Assembly (NCBI GenBank): GCA_963693365.1
Contig: CAVNZM010000003.1
Span: forward strand, 6,448,001-6,512,000
DNA length: 64,000 bases
Direction: 5' to 3'
Origin: Amoebidium appalachense
Lineage: Eukaryota; Ichthyosporea
Shown piece after piece: positions 40,535-63,296 of this stretch (its first letter is position 1; every line of letters starts with the position of its first letter). The notes under the pieces were generated by a model. It had not been told where the DNA came from, did not search any database, and saw only the letters and a list, made by a program, of their open reading frames with translations. Made by a program: the position numbers and the translations under genes.

Positions 40535-40900
40535 TATAGCCCAAAGGAAAGGGCGGGAGAAAGCGAGGGGAGAGCAGAAATGGGGGACAAGTGTGTGTGG
40601 TGGGGAGTAAGTGTGTGTGGAGAAGGGGCGGGGAGGGTGGGAAGGAGCCTAGAAGTGGGTAAGAGAAAAGTGGCAGAGAAGGCGCAGGCAGGGATGGTTG
40701 TTAGGGATGGGCGAGGTGTTTGGGGGGGAGAAAAAAAAGGGGGGGGGGGGGGGGGGGGGTTTCTATAATTTCGATACCAAATTCGGGCCCATCGTCTCCA
40801 GACCCGTTATGGCCGATCTCACATCTGCCAGAGCATCTTCAAGACCAAAGGGGTCAATGGGTGGGGGCAGGGGAATGTCGACAGGTGATTGGTTGGCCAT
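34086..40900 (-). CDS. TFIIS: Divergent TFIIS-type transcription elongation factor
   Basis: TFIIS rescues backtracked RNA polymerase II by stimulating transcript cleavage. Ten minus-strand exons, 5' to 3': 40900-40778, 39791-39596, 38822-38763, 38046-37999, 37890-37870, 37474-37417, 36937-36841, 36106-36038, 35251-35174, 34187-34086 (stop). They join in phase to 283 residues; TFIIS is usually about 300. The N-terminal region (LQLLAAANRLTALPLPQP) is helical and may be a diverged LW domain. The central domain is clear: IRAKSVGLLQGAL, DVFEKHPDTDRAYKMEIRRL, ADLRHQVLTGQIPPQEIAQM, then DDMA. The zinc ribbon has CEAC, YAQVQ, ADEGMT, CKNCG and HW, with the catalytic Asp-Glu of the acidic hairpin kept, but the family RS before ADE is EN. 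The ribbon is split by an apparent GC-AG intron (CCCAG|GCATTT at 35174). Exons of 48 and 21 bases are symmetric (phase 1), so they could be skipped. A TATA-like CCATATAAGG lies just upstream of the ATG. Confidence 0.85.
34188..36037 (-). repeat. TFIIS-like introns 8-9: poly-G and (GT)n on the plus strand
   Basis: Plus-strand G-runs (34223-34253, 34948-34986, 35153-35164), a T-run (35120-35152) and (GT)n/(GTGC)-rich blocks (35260-35550) fill these introns. On the coding strand they read as C, A and CA tracts, matching the C/CA content near acceptors in plus-strand genes. The exon 35174-35251 lies between them. Confidence 0.8.
36107..40777 (-). repeat. Other TFIIS-like introns: G-runs, GT/CA, (TTTC)n
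   Basis: Plus-strand landmarks: G-runs 36502-36529, 36611-36686, 36761-36780, 37330-37410, 40491-40533 and 40740-40759; GCG triplets near 36740-36760; (GT)n 37545-37720; C-runs 38480-38498 and 38907-38928 with an A-run; CA-rich 39080-39540; G and T runs 39797-39950; (TTTC)n 40172-40240. Six short exons sit between them. No additional exon was required for phase or domain continuity. Confidence 0.75.
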
Positions 40901-41121
40901 GGCTGAAACTGCGGAAAATTACCTTATATGGTTAGATTTATTTCTCAATTATTTGTGGGTAGATTTTGCGCGGTGGATTCAAAAGGTGTGTGGGTAGGCG
41001 GGTATGGGGGGCAGGTTGGGGTGGGAAAAGAAAAGAAAATTTGGGGTTAAATTTGCGGCAGCATATGTGATGATAAGATTTAGTGTGTATGTGTGTTTGT
41101 GTATGTGGCGGTGGTGGTGGT

Positions 41122-41159
<38 letters not shown>

Positions 41160-41518
41160 GGGGGGGGGGGGGGGGGGGGAAGGGCTAGTGGACACATTTC
41201 ATTCTTGATCACTAAACCTAATTAGTATACCTGCGCCAGTCCTGCCACAATTTGTCATCTCGGGGTGTTATTTTTACTTTCTTTCCCTTTTTCTTCCATC
41301 TCTCACTTTCTCTTCCTTATTGGGGCTAATCTCGTGCCTGAAAAGTCGACTGGTGGGAATCAACCTTAAGGCTTGTAGGTGATCATGATCCTGAAAGGGA
41401 GAAGAAGGGGGGGAGGGGGGGGGGGGGGGAGGGAGGGGGGATTCAGCAGGTTTTGCCGATTTGTGGGACTTGTATAACTGTGGGTGGGTACCGGCCCCGG
41501 GGGGAGGAGGGAGGGGAA

Positions 41519-41552
<34 letters not shown>

Positions 41553-42915
41553 GGGGGGGGGGGGGGGGGGGGGGGGGAGTTCCACCCCACAGCACGTTCA
41601 AGGAGCAGCCTGCGGAGTAGCTGTAAGCTTGTTGTTTTAGCAGTGAAGAAAAATACAAAAAAAAAAACAAAAAAAAACGGAGGAGAATAATGTTACGGCA
41701 ACGTTAAGGGAACAACCAAACCCAGAAAATAGAGAGGCTTTGTTTTGGTTTTGGTCGTGTGTGCCCATGTCTGAAGAAAACCAAATGACAGAAGTTCATG
41801 GTTTTGACAGCTGCCAAAGTCTTGTAACGTGGGCGCCGACCACATTACATCATCATAAGAGGCTAAACCATTGTGTGTGTCATTATGGTTAGACATGTGA
41901 CACGTGTGTGCCCCAATTTTGGATCGTGGTTTCGTAACGTGCAGCGCTGGAAGTACCGTGAGAATACTTGTTTCCTACCATGGTATGTACGGGTGTACCT
42001 TTAAACTAAGCCACCTTAAAGAATTAACATTCACTTTTCCCTGTTGACGGCTTGAGATACGAAGGTCAGGACCCCCCCCCCCCCCCCCCGGAAAAAAATA
42101 ATAAACAAAAACCAGTCATCCAGTTCCCTTTCAATTAGACTCTTTCCAAATAAAAAGGCATAGCGATGTTGTTTATTTCTCTGCAACTGCGTTTCTTGAG
42201 TGCTACGAGCCGAACTGCAAGTTTTAATCACAGAAAGCACTCTGTCAGTTAGATCTGGCGCAACGGCAACCCTTTTCCCATTCCCGCCGTTTTTCAAATC
42301 GACACCTTGTTATTCCTTCGCTTCTAAAGGATTACACAGGAGAAGCTCACATTTCAAGTGACTATCTATGATAAGGGCAACTCTACGGACCGTGAACCAT
42401 CCTTAAATTCATTGTACACGAGCCATACCAGAGGATAATTCTTTTCACTCTCAAATCTAGCTAGGACCCCCCCCCCTCCCCCCCCTCTTCCTCCCCCTCC
42501 CCCCCCCCCCCCCCCCCCTGGCAACCGCCCCCTCCCCCCCCCCCCCCCCTCCCCCTTTTCCCAGGGCAAGGCGAAAAAGCCTACTTCCTTGTGCGTGTGT
42601 GCGTTACAGTTAAAGTTTGGGTGTTCGATGTGCCCCTGTGTGTGTGTGTGTGTAGAAGCGGCCGGGGGTGGGTGGGTGGGGGGGGGGGGGGGGGGAGGAA
42701 GGGGGCTGCTCAACTTGCTCTGCTCTGCCCTGTGTGTATGTTAACCATGGATGATTGTGTGATTTTAGTGTAAAACTATGTGCCGTGCATGCATTTACTA
42801 TGTGTGTGTGCGTGTGTGGCGCAACTTTGCAGGAAGAGAGGGAGGTAGGGGAAAGGGGTGGACTTCAGCTGAATGGCAAACACGATCGTGTGTGTGTGTA
42901 TGTGTGTTGGGGGCC

Positions 42916-42953
<38 letters not shown>

Positions 42954-43156
42954 GGGGGGGGGGGGGGGAGGAGGAGGGAGGAGGGGGAGGGTGGCATTTT
43001 CTTACTTTAATTTTTATTTTATTTTCTATTGATTTTTTTTCCGCGGGGGGGGGGGGGGGGGGGGAGGGGGGGGGAGGGGGGGGGAGGGCAGAGTGGAGGC
43101 TATAGGTCTAGTACGATTGCGGTATCCGTACCACTGTTTACTCTCCTCATTCCTGC
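40901..43156. other. Divergent intergenic region, left part
   Basis: Upstream of the minus-strand TFIIS-like gene. G-runs (41121-41179, 41411-41430, 41518-41577), about 900 bases of unique AT-rich DNA (41580-42470), C-runs (42467-42550), G-runs (42675-42696, 42918-42968, 43046-43087). No gene recognised on either strand. Confidence 0.6.
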
Positions 43157-43433
43157 AGTATCAACAAATATCCACTTGCAATATCACAGCATATGTCCAA
43201 TTGCAATATCACAGCACATATCCACTTGCAATTAATATCCCAGCACATATCCACTTGCATTTACATTACGGTATCTCATAAATCCATTTGCATTTATTTA
43301 CGGTATCTCAGCATATATCCATTTGCATTTACACTACGGTATCTCAGCACATATATATCCATTTTAGTACATTACGGTATCTCAGCATATATCCATTTGC
43401 AATTATTTACGGTATCTCAGCATATATCCACAG
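43157..43433 (+). repeat. Minisatellite, about 35-45 bp unit, 7-8 copies
   Basis: Units contain TATCCATTTGCATTTAC (or CACTTGCAATATCACAGCAC in early copies), ACGGTATCTCAGCATA and variants. Copies in the left half are more diverged (AATATCACAGCA instead of ACGGTATCTCAGCA). It is AT-rich, unlike most repeats in this window. Confidence 0.85.
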
Positions 43434-43639
43434 GTAGAAGCTGAGCAGTGGACGTGACATTATATTGTTCTCTGCGGTTTGGGGTAGGCCTAGGGAAGGG
43501 GAGGGGGGAGGGGGGATGGATCAAAACAAATTGTCATATAGCCTGGTATTTCTTGAGGTTAGGTGTTCGGGAAAACCCACTCCGTGACGTTTTAATATTG
43601 TCTACGAGGTGACATTTACATGCAAAAATGTTTGTGTAT

Positions 43640-43684
43640 GTACATATGCGTGTTTGTGTGTGCGTGTGTGTGCGTGTGCGTGCG

Positions 43685-43723
<39 letters not shown>

Positions 43724-43733
43724 CTGTGTGTGT

Positions 43734-43775
<42 letters not shown>
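43640..43775 (+). repeat. (GT)n with GC variants
   Basis: Interrupted (GT)n with GTGC and CTGTG variants, within otherwise unique DNA (43434-44260) upstream of the LRR receptor gene. No gene was recognised there. Confidence 0.85.
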
Positions 43776-43776
<1 letters not shown>

Positions 43777-44029
43777 ACGAAAGGTGCCTGTGCACGCGTG
43801 TGTCCGAGTCACACGGTGACACCAACAAAGGCCTTGGCACAAAAACTGCCCGATTAAGTGCACATAAAACCGGGACTGCACTTATACATTCATGGATTGA
43901 TACGTATGTAACGTTTCAGTGGCGCGCAGCGGCAGAAAGTGCCCATTCTAAGCTTATCTTTATACCTGATAGGATAATCTGCGCCATATCTGCGTAGCCT
44001 ATTCTTTCACCTTGTTTGTTTTTGTGCAC

Positions 44030-44050
44030 GGTGTTTCTAGATGGCCGTGG
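44030..44050 (+). promoter_or_regulatory. 21-bp motif shared with the 8.3-kb promoter hairpin
   Basis: GGTGTTTCTAGATGGCCGTG and one more G match 8302-8322 exactly. Here the motif lies 481 bases before the receptor start codon; at 8302 it lies 470 bases before the ATG at 8792. The partner hairpin arm is absent here. A shared promoter element or a dispersed repeat fragment are both possible. Confidence 0.4.
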
Positions 44051-44280
44051 TTTTTGTATGTTTTTCCCCTTCTCCCAAATGCCTCAGTATACCTTAGGCT
44101 ATAGTTTTTTATACTTCATTGACGAAAAGGACTCAAGTTCTCACGCGCACACGCACACTAACACGTACGCTTGATCTCATCTCCCTTCGTCTTCTGCTCA
44201 CTCTCTAGTGCCAGTCTTTCTCTCCGTGCTTCCCGGTGGAATAAGATCCATAGATTCCTGAACCCGCACACGCACACACG

Positions 44281-44313
<33 letters not shown>

Positions 44314-44530
44314 ACACACACACGCACGCACACGCACACGGACGCAAATATCGGGCGCGCAACTAGCGTCCACTTTTACCCAAAAGACACACCAACCCAA
44401 TCTCTTTTTTTGGTCCACCAACACAACCCAACTACAAGTAAATACATGCACCCTGTTTTCCTTTTAACAACCCGTGTCACACGATCTATCAAGGACGAGT
44501 ACACATAGCCCTATTTACGCAAAACCGAGA

Positions 44531-54120
<9,590 letters not shown>

Positions 54121-55092
54121 ACGGGGTTTGCTTGTTGCTATGCACACGTGTTTATGTACACGTGCATGTGCATGTGTATGTGTGCGCGCACATACGCACT
54201 TGTATGCGCAATGCCTGGATAATGCCTATTGTCTGAATATGTGCACGTGCGTGGGATTGACTTGACTTGCGCTTTGTGTGCGCGCGGAATTGTGGAATAA
54301 TGGGGTTACACAGGGTTTGCTCACGATATATATAGAAGCATACATATGCATGTCTGCTTAGCAGAGTATTGCTTGTGTTTTTTGTTTCGGTTTTAGCAGA
54401 GTTTTGTTGAAGGTTTTTCGAGGATTATTGCTTGTTTTTTCCTTCCCCCCCAGTTTATGCCGGTTAAAGAGGTGATGTCCCATACAGCTGAGGCCGTGAT
54501 GTTTATCGATGCACCACATGAACTGTGTGTGCGCAAAAGCACTAAGTAACACTGTGAATCTAGTACCCTGCTATTGTCTTCCCTCTTACACCTTCCCCAC
54601 AAAAAATGGCGTTATACACGTAGGTGTTCCCTTTGGTATGTGCCCTTTCACACGATGGTTTTTTTTTTTTTGCTTTTTGTTTCACTTTGGTGCTTCGGTA
54701 CAAGTTTTGTTATCTACAGGGATCAGGGCCTTATCTCGATAAAGATCAAAGGACTGTGCGGTACACACAAACAAAAAACCATTTAACCGTTTATACTCTT
54801 TCTATTTGCTAGAATTTAAATTTGTGATACCGATATCATACTAACAATTGACAGGGATGTATCACAGCACAGTCTACATTTTGTATATCCACCAGCACAT
54901 ATCTCGGACATTTATGCCGCCTTTTTTTTTTTTTTTTGTGCAGGTCAAAAGAGCAAATGTACATGTGGTGAGGGTTAAATGCTGGTCACGGGTTGGCCGG
55001 TACATTGTATGCAGCTGTGGGTGTTGTCGAATAGAACTGTGCATTTGGTTCAAGATGCTCCCCGAGCAGTGGCTGTCAAACTCGGATCAAAT

Positions 55093-55190
<98 letters not shown>

Positions 55191-56150
55191 TGTGTGCGGC
55201 TTTTGTGCCCACGTGGGTGTCCAGTACATGTGTGCGCGTGCACATCCGTACGTGTTTTTTTGGAAACCGGAGGCCTCTTGGGGGAGGAAAGCCTAGTGCC
55301 TAGAACGCCCTCATCCACTGACCGACTCGAGACAGCTCCATCAGCTGTATTTTTTTTTTGTTGCCCTTATAAACAACGAGAGCAATAAGATCTGGTGTTA
55401 CCTCCATGAGAAAGTACCTAACAACCGAAATCCAAGTTATAAAGTAGCAAATTATCTCCTCGGTAAAGGTCAGCACAAGTAGCTAAAGATCCAGACTCCT
55501 GTTCAACTACACAACAAACAAAAATTACACGAACTCAGAAGGTTCCATCGAGATGGGAAGCCACGAAGAAAAAGAAGACCCAAAGAACATTACAGGACCA
55601 TTCAGAAATACTTTCCCAAATGGAGCTCAGAGAGCTTGATTATTATTTAGAGCCGAGCATCACGAAAAAACGTGATCAACAAACAAGACCTACTAAGCCA
55701 TCGCTGTCTTGTATGTATGCATGAGCCCAGCCGACATCCCTCAAATCTGGTATACATGTAGAAAGTACACCACAGCCTCAATAAAAACTTAAAAATACGT
55801 TTGGCCTCTCAATTTGTTACACCCTCTATAAAAACCTACACGTAAAACTATTTAAGATTCCGGTGACAAAAATATTCTCCGAATCCCTTTCTTCACAAAA
55901 CAAAACCCATCTTGTAAACGCAGGCACACCACAGAACAATAAACAACGAAGAAAATATTATTGACCTCTTAATTCTATAAACTTTATCTATACGTAAAAC
56001 TATAAAAAGTAACCGATGACAGCATTTAATCTTCCTTCGTCACAAAACATGAAGAAAAAGGTGGGGCGCCGGGTCATGTTCCTTCCTTCAAAGATTTTTT
56101 TTTGTTGTGGGCGGTTTCACCGGCTTGACGGTTTGGGATTACGTGGTTAG
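54121..56150. other. Intergenic between receptor and polyubiquitin
   Basis: Unique AT-rich DNA with no recognised gene. Holds the 95-base G-run (55093-55187). At about 55800-56040 two diverged tandem units share TGACCTCT/TGGCCTCT, ACACGTAAAACTAT/ATACGTAAAACTAT and GGTGACA/GATGACA. A frame around 55520-55720 (lysine-rich, about 60 codons) has no start codon and no recognised domain. Confidence 0.55.
55093..55187 (+). repeat. Uninterrupted 95-base G homopolymer
   Basis: The longest pure homopolymer in the window. Such runs form G-quadruplexes and are hard to copy and sequence, so the exact length may be an assembly estimate. Confidence 0.9.
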
Positions 56151-56156
56151 TGCCAA

Positions 56157-58185
<2,029 letters not shown>

Positions 58186-58317
58186 GCACCTTGTTGGTGT
58201 GTGGGCACGTTGTACGCTATGTATCCCACCTTTTACGCGATGGTTGTTTATGGAACAGTATCAAACTTTATATCGACCAGGTTCATATGAAATGGTGCCT
58301 GGGGCACAGTAGATATC

Positions 58318-58323
58318 AATAAA
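58318..58323 (+). promoter_or_regulatory. Polyubiquitin poly(A) signal AATAAA
   Basis: AATAAA lies 133 bases after the stop codon. Confidence 0.7.
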
Positions 58324-59018
58324 GATCGTATGTGCACTGTAACCGTACCACACAAACTGAGCTCGCAGCTGTGCAATGCTTAGGCCGTTGCTCGCCACGT
58401 TTTTTTGGTTGATCTGCGAAAGGTGTGTCCACAATGCAGCGTTTTGTTTGTTATTCCCAATATGGACATTACACAGCCGTCAGAACGTGGCGTGTAGGAT
58501 TGATTTTGCAAAATGCCCTCAGAAATATTGTTTTACTCAGAAATATTGTGTACCTTGCTACTAGATGCATCTACACCAACAGCCCCAACACTCGCTTCAG
58601 TGAACATGCACCCAGAAGTGGCCATGCACGCTTTCCTCGTGAATATTATAAGTCACTGGCCCCTCGTCGAACGAATGTGCTTTCTTTTTTATTCCACTTC
58701 TTGGTTCTCTCTCGCTGCCCTCCCTCTCCCCCCTCCCCCCCCCTCCCCCCCCCCCCCCCCCCCCCCCCCCGGGTACCTAGGTGTCTATCTCCTCCACTTC
58801 AATGTTCAAAAAGGGCGATAATTGGCTTTTGCACAGATACAGCTCTCGCGAAGCACAGCCAACACACTGTTCGGCTTACATGCACACACTTCGTGTGCAT
58901 GCACCATCGTGAGAGAGATCGATGTCAAGCAACTCCTAATTTATTATGGCCTCGGCACCAAGTTATATTTGGGGGTGGGGGGTGACCGTGGTGGTGGTGG
59001 TGGAGAGAAGGGAACGGA

Positions 59019-59078
59019 TTCAACTCGAACCAAGAGTTGAGGCCTGAGAGAAAGGGAATTAATAAATAGGATTTGGGG

Positions 59079-59113
<35 letters not shown>

Positions 59114-59170
59114 CAACTCGAACCAAGAGTTGAGGCCTGAGAGAAAGGGAATTAATAAATAGGATTTGGG
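59019..59170 (+). repeat. Direct duplication, 93-bp spacing
   Basis: TTCAACTCGAACCAAGAGTT...ATAGGATTTGGGG occurs at 59019-59080 and 59112-59170, each followed by a G-run. The unit begins with a small hairpin (CAACTC/GAGTTG). Confidence 0.9.
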
Positions 59171-59819
59171 GGGGGGGGGGGGGGGGAGGGGATGGGGGGG
59201 GGATGGGGGAAGCGGAGGGAGGGGGACGGGGGAGGATAAGGTTGAGGGAGAGCCCCCGCAGACTCGGGGGGAGGAGGAAGGGGTGTGCACAGGCTATATG
59301 GGCTGGAACAACCACATCTGTACCGAAGAACAAATTCTAAAGAGAACTCCAAGGCACCAGCGTTAAAACCAACAATACTGAGGAGAAGATTATTCATGGT
59401 GCGACCATATGGCGCTTGGTGGCTACGCGGACATGTACTGCTTGAGTGCAGCACGTGCCAAGTACATACATCATTGTATGGGCTGGCGTGATCCAGGCCT
59501 ACCAGGCCACAAGGAACAAACAGAAAGTTCCTGCAAGTAAAGAACCCAAATCACTTCGGCAATTTGGTGTGGCCCAAATGCCAGTGGGCAACTAGCCCAC
59601 CGTATACGGTATGCATAAGTAGAAGAGGTATCCCCTTTACAGTTGATAGTGTTACCTCAGCAGCACAAATTTAGCAGAACCTTGTGTAAGCTAAAGGAGA
59701 TTTGGTTACAGATTGTACGAAAAACATATCGAAGCAGCACTGTCGTTTCTCGAAGGCTCTAGGGTAGCAAGGAGATGTTTTCGACACTGTGACAGTGTGG
59801 TTTGTGCAATAAATGAAAA

Positions 59820-60600
<781 letters not shown>

Positions 60601-61160
60601 TGCGTAGTCTGGATCTGACTTGGATAGGTATGTGTGGTGCAGTAGTTCACGTGTGGATCTACACCTAGAGAAGCTGCAGGAGCGGAGATTTGCGGGGGTG
60701 TGGTGTAGTGAGGGGAGGAGGGGAGGGGGAGAGGGGGAGGGAGGAGAGGGGGTGGGGGGAGGCTGCTGTTCATCATCGTACATATGAGTTGTCACGAGGA
60801 ATTCCGGCAGCGTGATGTAATGCGGGTGGGGGAGGGATGGGGGAGACGGGAGTGGGGGCCACAAGTGGTGGGTGTGTGGGTGCAGTGTGTTGCCGCTCAA
60901 ACGGCATGGGCATGAAGGGGAAAACAAGAAAAAGCTTATATAGCAGTCCGGCAGGGCGGGCTAAGCGCTAGCTTGTAACACAGCTTGATACTTGATAGTA
61001 AAAACAGCACTCTGAAGAGGTAGGTCTATACGAAGGAAGCCCTAGGTATAGGGAGATCGGATGATAACTGGCTAAAAAAATACAATAATTGATAATAATT
61101 TACAAAAATAAAAAACATAAACCCAATAACCAAAACCCTATGTGTGTCTGGGCCCTAAAT

Positions 61161-61211
61161 GGGGGGGCTGCCGCCCCCCCAACCCCCCGCTAGAGGGGCC
61201 TGACGGCCCCT
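61161..61211. repeat. Two adjacent GC hairpins
   Basis: GGGGGGGC-TGCC-GCCCCCCC (61161-61180) is a perfect 8-bp stem; AGGGGCC-TGAC-GGCCCCT (61194-61211) a perfect 7-bp stem. They lie about 570-620 bases before the SLC43-like start codon. Confidence 0.85.
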
Positions 61212-61423
61212 TTAGTCGCTTGGGGATCGAATCGTTCTCCCCTGATATTACGTCATCGGATCGTGTTTTGTCCAGTCAGGTGCGCGGGGATTTCCGGCGT
61301 ATGGACTTTGGTCGACTCTGAAAACCCGGTGGGGCGGATCACGTCTTTGTTTGTGCTCTTGTTTACGGCCATGCGTCATGACGTCAGGCACGCACGGTGA
61401 CGCGACAAGAAACACTAGTTCCC

Positions 61424-61485
61424 ATTGGTGCAATTCAACCCAATCAAAGAAAATAGCGCGCAATCTCACCAATCAGATGGGGCGG
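61424..61485 (+). promoter_or_regulatory. CCAAT cluster and GC box upstream of the SLC43-like gene
   Basis: Inverted CCAAT (ATTGG) at 61424-61428, CCAAT at 61440-61444 and 61469-61473, then GGGGCGG at 61479-61485. A weak TATA-like CATAAAAG lies near 61589. The arrangement resembles the CCAAT-rich polyubiquitin promoter. Confidence 0.55.
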
Positions 61486-61778
61486 TTGAGGGTAAATATC
61501 CCCTGGAATGTGATCTTGCATAGCTCATGTGGGTGCGATTGATGTCCTGCCTATGTCTCTCCGACTCTCTCGCGGCCGACGTGTGCGCACATAAAAGAAG
61601 AAAACGTTGAACAAACACAGTCATTTTCGAAGTAGGAAAAAAAAAGTGTACAGAAAACAAGCAGTTCATATAGTGCTCACAAGATTAAGTTATTGCTCGC
61701 AGTGAAGTTAATTACAGTTCCCGCATGCAGAACATATGAAGAAAAGAGTTCAGGAGAGAATACTCACACACAACCAAA

Positions 61779-62325
61779 ATGGCACAGCATCAGGACACCA
61801 CACACAACCCCGACCCAGGGGGGAAAGAAAAGTCAGAGATCTGTGTGCAGGGCTTAGACCGGAGGACTGGGGGTGCTATTGAGGTTACAGTGGCAACGGA
61901 AAAAACTGCTGGGGTCTCAAGCTCTATTCAAACACCGTCTAAAGCTCGCGCACTGTTTATGATTTTCTTTGCCATATTTATCATGCTCACAACATCGGGT
62001 GTTGTATTCGGGTACGCTGCAATCAAACCCATTCTCATCGCTGAAGGCGCATACGTTTTCAAGTGTGAAGGCGAAACTGGATATGATCCAGCATTAGGTT
62101 GCACGGACCAACTACTACAACTTAATCTCAAGGTGATTCTTTCGCCTATCGTAATGGCACTCGCTACACTTTCCGGCATCGCTGGGGACCGGTTTGGGCC
62201 GAGAGTTATAGCCGTGGCTGGGTCAGTGATCTACGCACTAGGGCTGATACTTCTGGGATTTTCTTCCGCCTCATTCTCAGGTATTTGCGTGTGCGTGTGT
62301 GTGTGCGTGTGTGTGTGTAGGTGTG

Positions 62326-62367
<42 letters not shown>

Positions 62368-63007
62368 CTGTGTGCATGCGTGTGCGTGCGTTTGTGTGTG
62401 TGTGTGTGTGCGCGCGCGGGTGCGTACAGGTGTGGATTGCGTGGGTGGGTTTGTGTTTCCCCGTCATCGTGTGTCGAGTGTTTTTGTGTATGTGCTTGTG
62501 CATGTGTGTATTGTGTGGTGTGGGTGGGTGCCCATGCACATCTTCTAGTAGTTGAAGAGCTATGCTTTGTGTGTGTGTGTGTTTGTGTATGCACACACGG
62601 GCAGGCGTATGGATATATGCTGGTGTGTTGTAGCTGAAACTGGTATGTGCGGGTGTATAATCGGGCATTGTGTGTATGTAGAAGCCCGGTGGTATATTTA
62701 AGTGTGTGTGTGTGTGTTGTGTGTGTGGATTCGTGCAGGGGTGCGTTCATGCGTGTGCACGTTGTGCATATTGGGTTCTATGGCATGCGCGCGCGCTTGT
62801 TTGTAAGGGGATCTGTGCCTTTGTGTGTGTGTGTGTGTGCGTGTGCGTGTATGTGTGTCTGTGTGCGTGCGCGGTTGCGTGTGCTTGTGTGGACATTTGT
62901 TGGCATGTGTAGAAACCATGGTGTGTGTGCGTTAGTGTGATTGGGATATGTGTAGTATGTGTAGAATATGGTGTGTGCATGTGTTCATTCGTGCGCGAGC
63001 GCATGTG

Positions 63008-63061
<54 letters not shown>

Positions 63062-63251
63062 GTGCGCGCGCGCGAGGATATGTGTGTATAGGCATGTGTA
63101 TCTGCAACAAAGTATCTGTGAGACGGAGCTGCTGGTGGCACATTCAAGTTGTTGGGTGTAATGGCTGGCGCACGTGTTTGGTGCACGTGATTTGTGTTTT
63201 GCTGCAGGCACACATGTTGGCTCTTTGCGAAACTTCTGTTCTACCACGTAC

Positions 63252-63296
<45 letters not shown>

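Noticed and set aside
54848-55303. 151-codon frame ending in poly-Gly
   Set aside because: Half of it is the translated 95-base G-run; the rest has no recognisable domain.
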